A stretch of DNA of 6,637 nucleotides, from contig JAKFXW010000130.1 in NCBI GenBank assembly GCA_021731185.1, forward strand, positions 1 to 6,637, in the 5' to 3' direction. A model generated the notes under the pieces. The model made no database searches. It was not told the DNA's origin and worked only from the letters and a program-made list of their open reading frames with translations. This DNA is from Gallionellaceae bacterium (GTDB lineage Bacteria > Pseudomonadota > Gammaproteobacteria > Burkholderiales > Gallionellaceae). The first letter of the stretch is position 1; every line of letters begins with the position of its first letter. Shown one piece after another: positions 1-5,387 of this stretch. The translations under genes and the position numbers were made by a program.

Positions 1-2219
1 CCGCTAAAGCGGCGGCTTATCATGCTGACATTACTTACGGCACGAACAATGAATTCGGCTTTGATTATTTGCGCGACAACATGGTCACCGATGTCGCCGA
101 GCGGCATCAGCGTAAATTAAATTTTGCCATCGTCGATGAAGTTGATTCCATCTTGATTGATGAAGCGCGCACACCGTTGATTATTTCTGGGCAAGCAGAA
201 GACAACATCGATATTTATATACGCATGAATAAACTCGTGCCGCATATGGTTTGTCAAAAGGAAGAGGGCGGCGAAGGTGATTACAGCGTAGACGAAAAAA
301 ACCAACAAATTTTGCTCACTGAAACGGGGCATGAACACGCCGAAGAATTATTGTCCAAGGCCGATTTGTTGCCAGCAGGAACCAGCTTGTATGATCCTGC
401 TAACATCATGCTGTTTCAACATTTGTATGCTGCGCTGCGGGCACATGCACTTTATTTTGTCGATCAAAACTATGTTGTGCAAAATAACGAAGTGATGATA
501 GTCGATGAATTTACTGGCCGTATCATGACGGGTCGACGTTGGTCGGATGGTCTGCATCAGGCTATTGAGGCCAAGGAGGGCGTGCCGATACAAAAAGAAA
601 ATCAAACGCTGGCTTCCATTACCTTTCAAAATTATTTTCGTTTGTACAACAAGCTCGCTGGTATGACCGGAACAGCGGACACCGAGGCATTTGAATTTCA
701 GCAAATTTATAATCTTGAGACTGTCATTATTCCGCCGCATCGTCCCACCATACGCAAAGATCTGATGGACAAGGTTTACCTGAGTACAAGTGAAAAATAT
801 CAGGCAGCAATACTCGATATACAGGATTGCTATGAACGCGGGCAGCCTGTTCTGGTGGGCACTACGTCGATTGAGACTTCTGAGTTGCTATCAAAATTGC
901 TGGCGCAGGCCAAGTTGCCGCATCAGGTATTAAACGCCAAGCAACATGCGCGGGAAGCGGAAATTATCGCGCAGGCAGGACGGCCTAAAATGATTACCAT
1001 CGCTACCAATATGGCGGGACGCGGCACCGATATTGTGCTCGGCGGCAACGTGGAAAAGCCGATTGAAGTGCTGCGTATGGATGAGAGTTTGGATGATGCG
1101 ACGCGCACTAAGCGCATTGATGTGTTGCGTGCAGAGTGGCAACCCGTACATGAGCAAGTTATTGCCAGCGGTGGCCTACACATTATCGGCACTGAACGAC
1201 ATGAATCACGCCGTATCGACAATCAATTGCGTGGTCGTGCAGGCCGTCAAGGTGATCCTGGTTCCAGTCGTTTTTACTTGTCCTTGGAAGATCCGTTGTT
1301 GCGTATTTTTGCTTCCGAGCGCGTCGCCGCGATGATGAACAAATTCAAATTGCCCGAAGGTGAAGCAATTGAACATCCTTGGGTAACCCGCGCCATCGAA
1401 AATGCGCAGCGCAAAGTGGAAGCGCGCAATTTTGATATGCGTAAGCAGGTGCTGGAATATGACGATGTCGCTAACGAACAGCGCAAAGTTATTTACCAGC
1501 AGCGCAATGATTTATTAGAGAGTGCCGAGATTGCCGATACCATCACCGCCATGCGCGATGAAGTGATTAGCAGCAGCATCGACGAATTTATTCCCCCACA
1601 AAGTATGGAAGAGCAATGGGATGTGCCAGCGTTACAGAAATCATTGCATGCAGAATTTCAATTAGATTTGCCGCTGACGCAGTGGTTGGAGCAGGACACC
1701 AAGCTGGAAGAGGCCGCGCTGCGTGAACGCATCGTACAAGCGGCGCAGCAGCATTTTCAAGCCAAGGTCGATCAAGTCGGCAGCGAGGCCATGCATCGCT
1801 ATGAGCGCATAATCATGCTGCAAAGTATAGACACGCATTGGCGCGCACACTTGTCGGCATTGGATCATTTGCGGCAGGGCATACATCTGCGCGGCTACGC
1901 ACAAAAAAATCCCAAGCAGGAATATAAGCGTGAGGCATTTGAGTTGTTCGCCAGCATGTTAGATGTCATTAAGCGTGATGTCACCTCGGTATTATTAAAT
2001 GTGCGAATCCGCAGCGAAGAAGATATTAAGGCAGTGGAAGCACCCGCTGCACCAGAAAATGTTCAATACAATCTTGCCGACGAGGGACATAATTCATCTG
2101 CTACGAGTGAGCGTGTCGCGCAACCTTTTCATCGCACCGAAAGCAAGATCGGCCGTAATGACCCGTGTCCATGCGGCTCAGGTAAGAAGTATAAGAATTG
2201 CCATGGAAAATTGACTTGA
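1..2219 (+). CDS. secA: Protein translocase ATPase SecA, 5'-truncated by window edge
   Basis: SecA is the cytoplasmic ATPase motor that pushes unfolded preproteins through the SecYEG channel. The frame is open from base 3, before any start codon, and already reads a SecA-specific stretch (ITYGTNNEFGFDYLRDN), so this is the 3' part of a longer gene. About 738 codons are present, against roughly 900 in full-length proteobacterial SecA. The missing part includes the Walker A loop. Visible motifs are DEVDSILIDEA (Walker B, from base 135), AGMTGTADTEAFEF (around 657-698), ATNMAGRGTDIVLGG (about 1002-1046), RRIDNQLRGRAGRQGD (1209-1256) and the scaffold/wing motif RGYAQKNPKQEYKRE (from 1890). The C-terminus carries a CPCGSGKKYKNCH zinc motif (Cys codons 2166, 2172, 2199; His 2202), which in E. 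coli binds SecB and phospholipids. A variable acidic linker precedes it. No frameshift or missing motif is seen. The next gene starts 66 bp downstream. Confidence 0.98.
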   Translation, partial: AKAAAYHADITYGTNNEFGFDYLRDNMVTDVAERHQRKLNFAIVDEVDSILIDEARTPLIISGQAEDNIDIYIRMNKLVPHMVCQKEEGGEGDYSVDEKNQQILLTETGHEHAEELLSKADLLPAGTSLYDPANIMLFQHLYAALRAHALYFVDQNYVVQNNEVMIVDEFTGRIMTGRRWSDGLHQAIEAKEGVPIQKENQTLASITFQNYFRLYNKLAGMTGTADTEAFEFQQIYNLETVIIPPHRPTIRKDLMDKVYLSTSEKYQAAILDIQDCYERGQPVLVGTTSIETSELLSKLLAQAKLPHQVLNAKQHAREAEIIAQAGRPKMITIATNMAGRGTDIVLGGNVEKPIEVLRMDESLDDATRTKRIDVLRAEWQPVHEQVIASGGLHIIGTERHESRRIDNQLRGRAGRQGDPGSSRFYLSLEDPLLRIFASERVAAMMNKFKLPEGEAIEHPWVTRAIENAQRKVEARNFDMRKQVLEYDDVANEQRKVIYQQRNDLLESAEIADTITAMRDEVISSSIDEFIPPQSMEEQWDVPALQKSLHAEFQLDLPLTQWLEQDTKLEEAALRERIVQAAQQHFQAKVDQVGSEAMHRYERIIMLQSIDTHWRAHLSALDHLRQGIHLRGYAQKNPKQEYKREAFELFASMLDVIKRDVTSVLLNVRIRSEEDIKAVEAPAAPENVQYNLADEGHNSSATSERVAQPFHRTESKIGRNDPCPCGSGKKYKNCHGKLT

Positions 2220-2274
2220 AATGACCTGTAGAGAGGCCATTGACTTAAAGACTTCTATTCAGCAATACATTACT

Positions 2275-2279
2275 AGGAG
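2275..2279 (+). promoter_or_regulatory. Shine-Dalgarno site of the cyclic-nucleotide-fold gene
   Basis: AGGAG lies six bases before the ATG at 2286. It is the strongest ribosome binding site in the window and fixes this start codon. Confidence 0.75.
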
Positions 2280-2285
2280 ATTTAG

Positions 2286-2783
2286 ATGACCACAAATGAT
2301 CTGATTTTACATACCTTACATCACTCCACTTTAACCGAAGAATTGCGTGACGCAGAAGTGGAAGACTTGGCAAAAATTTTTGAACTCAAAGAGTATAAGG
2401 CTGGAACCTATCTGCTTCGACCCGGCGAGAGCGAGCTCAGAAATACCTTGATGATGCTTGCTTCAGGAGAAGTTGAAGCTACCGCAACGATAGGTGGGGA
2501 AAAAGCTACTTTGCATTTACTCCAGCCCGGTGATTTAGCCGGCATCATCACGTTTGTCGGGGGTAGCGTGGCGCAAATCAGTGCTACGGTCATGGCCAAA
2601 ACTGACAGCAAAGTATTATTATTGGAACGTTCCCGCCTGGAGTCTTTTCTCAGCACCAACCCGGCGATTGTGTATTACGTAATGCGCGGTGTCGTACGCC
2701 ATGTGCATGGCATTGTGCGCCGCATGAATATGCAATCGGTCGAAATGAGCAACTACATCTATAAACAAGGCGGGCGTTACTAG
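2286..2783 (+). CDS. Stand-alone cyclic nucleotide-binding-domain protein (Crp-like fold, no HTH)
   Basis: The 165-residue product looks like a single cyclic-nucleotide-binding jelly roll. The barrel runs over roughly residues 25-122 (KEYKAGTYLLRPGE, then LASGEVEATATIGG, then LLQPGDLAGIITFVGG, then VLLLERSRLESFL), followed by helices to about 150. The chain ends before any helix-turn-helix, so it is unlikely to bind DNA as CRP or FNR do. The phosphate-binding cassette is degenerate. After GD (82-83), where CRP has a Gly-Glu pair, this protein has Gly-Ile (86-87). No arginine occurs between residues 53 and 114, so the ribose-phosphate-binding Arg of CRP is absent. Binding of cAMP in the usual way is therefore doubtful. 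There is no signal peptide or membrane segment, so it is probably cytosolic. It sits 66 bp after secA and 41 bp before argJ, suggesting co-transcription. Its specific function is unknown. The fold assignment is good; the ligand and partner are not inferred. Confidence 0.85.
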   Translation: MTTNDLILHTLHHSTLTEELRDAEVEDLAKIFELKEYKAGTYLLRPGESELRNTLMMLASGEVEATATIGGEKATLHLLQPGDLAGIITFVGGSVAQISATVMAKTDSKVLLLERSRLESFLSTNPAIVYYVMRGVVRHVHGIVRRMNMQSVEMSNYIYKQGGRY

Positions 2784-2810
2784 TATTTACAGCTACCCTT
2801 TATATAGTTA

Positions 2811-2815
2811 GAGAG
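2811..2815 (+). promoter_or_regulatory. Weak ribosome binding site of argJ
   Basis: GAGAG lies nine bases before the GTG at 2825. It is a poor Shine-Dalgarno match, but the GTG start is favoured because it yields a normal ArgJ N-terminus (MPVNLSPPVASDLLPIKGV). Confidence 0.5.
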
Positions 2816-2824
2816 TTCCACACC

Positions 2825-4054
2825 GTGCCAGTCAATCTTTCTCCACCTGTAGCAAGTGACTTATTACCTATCAAAGGTGTGTTGCTGGGCACGGCTGAAG
2901 CCCATATTAAAAAGCCTAATCGTAAAGATTTACTCCTCATCAAACTGAATTCCCAAGCCACTGTAGCGGGCGTGTTCACAAAAAATAAATTTTGTGCTGC
3001 GCCAGTAATAATCGCGCAGGAGCATCTTGCTACACATACTGGTGTGTGTGCGTTGATTATAAACACTGGTAATGCCAATGCTGGCACGGGTGAATCGGGC
3101 ATGATCACTGCACGCGCCACCTGCGCAGAAGTAGCTGCCTTATTAAATTGCAAAGCCAATCAAGTATTGCCTTTTTCCACTGGGGTTATCATGGAGCCAC
3201 TGCCGCTTGCAAAACTGGTCGCAGGCTTGCCAGATTGTGTAGCAGATTTACGCGAAGACAATTGGCTCAACGCTGCCACCGCTATTATGACTACAGACCT
3301 CGTAGCAAAAGCCGTGTCGCGAAAAATTACGATCGGTGCAAAAACGATTACCATTACGGGTATTGCCAAAGGTTCAGGCATGATCCACCCGAACATGGCG
3401 ACGATGCTGGGCTACATCGCTACTGATGCAAGTGTCGCGCAAGGCATGTTGCAGCAAATGGTGACAACTGCGTGCAATGCGTCATTTAATTGCATCACTG
3501 TGGATGGGGATACTTCAACTAACGATGCGCTGATGTTGATTGCCACCGGCGCAAGTCATGCCGGAAAAATTGTTGATACGCATAGTGCCGGATTTCAGCA
3601 ACTGCAAGCAGCGATCACAGAAGTGGCTATATATCTGGCGCAAGCCATTGTGCGCGATGGCGAAGGGGCGACAAAATTTATCACCGTTAACGTGACCGCC
3701 GGAAAAAACGAGGCCGAGTGTAAACAGATAGCCTATGCCATTGCACGTTCACCACTTATTAAAACCGCATTTTTTGCATCGGATCCTAATCTGGGTCGTA
3801 TCCTTGCCGCCATTGGCTATGCGGGTGTTGACGATTTCGATGTGAAAAAAATTAAAGTGTATTTGGATAATGTGTTGGTGGCAGAACATGGCGGGCGGGC
3901 GCTTAGTTACCAGGAAACAGACGGGCAGGGCGTGATGCAACAAAGTGACATTACTGTGCGCGTGGAATTAAATCGTGGTGCAGCGGTTGCGACAGTATGG
4001 ACCTGCGATTTTTCGTATGACTATGTCAAGATTAATGCCAGCTACCGCAGTTAA
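2825..4054 (+). CDS. argJ: Arginine biosynthesis bifunctional protein ArgJ
   Basis: ArgJ transfers the acetyl group of N-acetylornithine to glutamate, giving ornithine and N-acetylglutamate in the cyclic arginine pathway. Many bacterial ArgJ enzymes also make N-acetylglutamate from acetyl-CoA. The 409-residue product has normal family length. The self-cleavage and active site is clear: KGSGMIHPNMATML at residues 182-195, with Thr193 as expected nucleophile of the beta chain, so alpha is about 1-192 and beta 193-409. The expected oxyanion-hole motif is FSTGVIMEPLP (117-127). Other family signatures are TGNANAGTGESG (81-92), TVDGDTSTND (225-234), RDGEGATKF (277-285), SDPNLGRILAAIGYAG (319-334) and the C-terminal NASYRS. 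Whether this copy is mono- or bifunctional cannot be read from the sequence; the bifunctional name follows common practice. The start is GTG. The gene follows the cyclic-nucleotide-fold gene closely and is followed by a 248-bp spacer, so it may be the last gene of a secA-led transcript. Confidence 0.97.
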   Translation: MPVNLSPPVASDLLPIKGVLLGTAEAHIKKPNRKDLLLIKLNSQATVAGVFTKNKFCAAPVIIAQEHLATHTGVCALIINTGNANAGTGESGMITARATCAEVAALLNCKANQVLPFSTGVIMEPLPLAKLVAGLPDCVADLREDNWLNAATAIMTTDLVAKAVSRKITIGAKTITITGIAKGSGMIHPNMATMLGYIATDASVAQGMLQQMVTTACNASFNCITVDGDTSTNDALMLIATGASHAGKIVDTHSAGFQQLQAAITEVAIYLAQAIVRDGEGATKFITVNVTAGKNEAECKQIAYAIARSPLIKTAFFASDPNLGRILAAIGYAGVDDFDVKKIKVYLDNVLVAEHGGRALSYQETDGQGVMQQSDITVRVELNRGAAVATVWTCDFSYDYVKINASYRS

Positions 4055-4130
4055 TTCCAATTCTTGATAAAAACGATCACTGTGTTGGCTGCGTTTTCGG
4101 CTCCTGATAAAACAACTGGTATAACTACTA

Positions 4131-4178
4131 GCCATCTGACTAACCCAGCAAAAGACGCTGGGCAAGTCATTGGTTATA
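4131..4178. repeat. Tandem hairpin repeat, unit 1
   Basis: The 48-base unit starts GCCATCTGACTAA and ends AAGTCATTGGTTATA. It contains a five-pair outer stem (TGACT 4137-4141 with AGTCA 4165-4169), a small internal loop (AA / CA), and a six-pair inner stem CCCAGC (4144-4149) with GCTGGG (4157-4162) closing a seven-base loop. CCA (4132-4134) can also pair with TGG (4171-4173). The next base begins unit 2, which shares the flanks but not the stem sequence. Confidence 0.6.
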
Positions 4179-4220
4179 GCCATTCGACTAAGCTCGCAAG
4201 CGAGCAAGTCGCTGATTATC
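4179..4220. repeat. Tandem hairpin repeat, unit 2
   Basis: The 42-base unit starts GCCATTCGACTAA and ends AAGTCGCTGATTATC. It contains an outer stem CGACT (4185-4189) with AGTCG (4207-4211), a conserved AA bulge opposite a single A, and an inner stem GCTCGC (4192-4197) with GCGAGC (4200-4205). The inner stem in practice closes on a CAAG tetraloop. Compared with unit 1, the non-stem flanks agree at about 25 of 31 positions. Three of the six inner pairs and one of the five outer pairs are replaced by different Watson-Crick pairs. Confidence 0.6.
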
Positions 4221-4280
4221 GCCGTACTCAACTGTACTGTCATCCTCGCCGCCTTGTGCTCTTTATTATCAGAAACTGGG

Positions 4281-4290
4281 AAAGGAAAGG
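4281..4290 (+). promoter_or_regulatory. Probable ribosome binding site of the DUF815 gene
   Basis: The purine run AAAGGAAAGG lies twelve bases before the ATG at 4303. The spacing is somewhat long, but no better purine stretch lies nearer. Confidence 0.4.
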
Positions 4291-4302
4291 GTAACTCCTG
4301 AC

Positions 4303-5190
4303 ATGGATATTTTAGAAACCGTACTTATTCGCGCAAAAACTTTGCTGGACAGGCTAGATGCTGTATTGCCGCCAGCACGTCAGACGGTTGAGTGGAAGCA
4401 AACGCTGGCTTGCCGCTGGCAACATCGCAATGGTTGCGGCGCATTATTTCCCATCCCCCAAATTCATGCTATTCGCTTACATGATCTGCATGAAATCGAT
4501 CTGCAAAAACAACAGGTCAATCAAAATATGCAGCAATTTATTCAAGGTCTGCCCGCCAACAACGTCTTGCTGACGGGCGCGCGTGGCACGGGTAAATCAT
4601 CGTTGGTCAAAGCATTATTAAACGAATATTCTGCACAAGGTTTGCGCGTGATTGAAGTAGATAAAGCGGGGCTGATTGATTTGCCAGAAATTATTTCCGC
4701 CATCAGCGCGCGGCCAGAAAAATTTATATTGTACTGCGACGATCTTTCTTTCAATGCTGCCGAGCCGGGTTACCAAGCACTCAAAGCCACGCTGGACGGT
4801 TCGATGGTGGCCTTGCCAGATAATTTATTGATTTATGCCACGTCCAATCGCAGGCATTTAATGCCTGAACAAATGAGTGAAAATTTGGGTACGCAGTATA
4901 TTGGAGATGAAATTCATCCGGCAGAAGGTGTAGAAGAAAAAATTTCTTTATCGGAAAGATTTGGTTTATGGGTATCTTTCTACCCCTTTACTCAAGATGA
5001 GTACTTGAACATCGTGGCGCACTGGTTGCAGCATTTTAATGCACCTCCCTTAACTGAGGAGAGCCGACGCGCTGCCTTGCAATGGGCGCTCGCGCGCGGC
5101 TCGCGCAGTGGAAGAGTGGCGGGACAGTTTGCACGCAGTTGGGTGGGCACACAGCGATTAATCAGGGAAGCACGGATTAATCCTCCATGA
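4303..5190 (+). CDS. DUF815-family AAA+ ATPase
   Basis: The 295-residue product matches the DUF815 family of predicted P-loop ATPases; its cellular role is not established. Features in order are an N-terminal segment (1-80) with the family stretch GALFPIPQIHAIRLHDL (46-62), Walker A GARGTGKS (92-99, Lys98), Walker B FILYCDDLSF (141-150, Asp146-Asp147), a sensor-1-like YATSNRRHL (178-186, Asn182), and LSERFGLWVSF (216-226) with a candidate arginine finger at Arg219. A basic C-terminal RGSRSGRVAGQFAR (265-278) resembles sensor 2. There is no signal peptide or membrane helix, so it is expected in the cytosol. The last eight codons (from Arg288) and the TGA stop are read from the left inverted repeat of the element at 5166-5377. 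The native C-terminus was therefore probably replaced by a short foreign tail, with no core motif lost. The gene is followed directly by that element and then the Nudix gene. Confidence 0.93.
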   Translation: MDILETVLIRAKTLLDRLDAVLPPARQTVEWKQTLACRWQHRNGCGALFPIPQIHAIRLHDLHEIDLQKQQVNQNMQQFIQGLPANNVLLTGARGTGKSSLVKALLNEYSAQGLRVIEVDKAGLIDLPEIISAISARPEKFILYCDDLSFNAAEPGYQALKATLDGSMVALPDNLLIYATSNRRHLMPEQMSENLGTQYIGDEIHPAEGVEEKISLSERFGLWVSFYPFTQDEYLNIVAHWLQHFNAPPLTEESRRAALQWALARGSRSGRVAGQFARSWVGTQRLIREARINPP

Positions 5191-5193
5191 GCC
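5166..5193 (+). repeat. Left terminal inverted repeat of the 212-bp element
   Basis: It pairs with 5349-5377, with one substitution and one single-base gap over the outer 19 positions, then CATG at 5186-5189. It contains the stop codon (5188-5190) and the last codons of the DUF815 gene. Confidence 0.6.
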
Positions 5194-5231
5194 GCGTTGC
5201 AGACCAAATTGTGATGATCGCAAGGCTAGCC

Positions 5232-5246
5232 AAGGGAACGACCCTT
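5232..5246. repeat. Small inverted repeat inside the 212-bp element
   Basis: AAGGG (5232-5236) is complementary to CCCTT (5242-5246) across a five-base loop. No U-run follows, so a terminator is not indicated. Confidence 0.4.
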
Positions 5247-5273
5247 AGCGTCACCTTGCTCCGTGCATTCCAT

Positions 5274-5350
5274 CCCGCAAAGCCGATGTCGCAGCCAGCG
5301 TGTTTTGTTTGGGCTTTAGCCCATTACAACCACGGCGTGCCTCTTGCGGG
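5274..5350. repeat. Nested inverted-repeat structure inside the 212-bp element
   Basis: An outer perfect seven-pair stem, CCCGCAA (5274-5280) with TTGCGGG (5344-5350), encloses a second imperfect stem. The inner stem is built from CGTG (5299-5302) with CACG (5331-5334), TTGT (5305-5308) with ACAA (5326-5329) and TGGGCT (5310-5315) with AGCCCA (5318-5323), about 14 pairs with small bulges. As DNA it could extrude as a cruciform; as RNA it would fold strongly. It resembles REP-type palindromes in general form only. Confidence 0.5.
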
Positions 5351-5377
5351 TACATGTGGGATTCAATCAGTGCTTCC
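5349..5377 (-). repeat. Right terminal inverted repeat of the 212-bp element
   Basis: It reads GGAAGCACTGATTGAATCC outward-in on the - strand and is the partner of 5166-5193. It ends ten bases before the Nudix/ThiE start codon and abuts CTAA. Confidence 0.6.
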
Positions 5378-5387
5378 CTAACAGCAC

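Larger units (their letters stand above)
4055..4302. other. Spacer between argJ and the DUF815 gene, without a credible gene
   Basis: This 248-bp stretch is the longest gap inside the gene cluster. It holds the paired hairpin units described separately (4131-4220). Neither strand has a recognisable protein. A 76-codon + frame (4064-4294) begins with TTG and lacks a ribosome binding site. A 91-codon - frame runs back into argJ. No U-rich tail follows either hairpin, so they do not look like intrinsic terminators. A TATTAT at 4264-4269 resembles a -10 box but has no properly spaced -35, so no promoter is called. Confidence 0.6.
5166..5377. mobile_element. 212-bp MITE-like element with IS5-type terminal inverted repeats
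   Basis: The ends are imperfect inverted repeats: left 5166-5193 begins GGAAGCACGGATTAATCC, and right 5377 back to 5349 reads GGAAGCACTGATTGAATCC on the - strand. About 23 of 29 positions agree, including an inner CATG..CC. The right end abuts CTAA (5378-5381), which fits the YTAR target known for the IS5 group. The left end abuts TCAG, so no target duplication is preserved. The interior encodes no transposase on either strand and holds strong hairpins (5232-5246 and 5274-5350). I infer a non-autonomous, MITE-like derivative of an IS5-group element, or the collapsed remnant of one. The weak point is the missing target duplication. Confidence 0.6.

Noticed and set aside
2220..2240. Imperfect hairpin (AATGACC with GGCCATT) after secA as a terminator
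   Set aside because: It has a mismatch in a short stem and no following T-run.
2240..2271. TTGACT followed by TACATT as a promoter for the cyclic-nucleotide-fold gene
   Set aside because: The spacing is 20 bases, too long for a standard sigma-70 promoter, and transcription would begin on or next to the Shine-Dalgarno sequence.
4131..4178. Integron attC site
   Set aside because: The sequence lacks the RYYYAAC and GTTRRRY core pair at its ends, and no cassette structure or integrase is present.
4064..4294. 76-codon + strand frame in the argJ-DUF815 spacer
   Set aside because: TTG start without a ribosome binding site, no recognisable domain, and its middle is the hairpin pair, whose stem-preserving changes fit nucleic-acid structure better than protein.
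5187..5381. 64-codon + strand frame starting at the ATG that overlaps the DUF815 stop
   Set aside because: It lies almost wholly inside the inverted-repeat element, resembles no known protein, and its overlap with the DUF815 stop appears to be a by-product of the terminal repeat.
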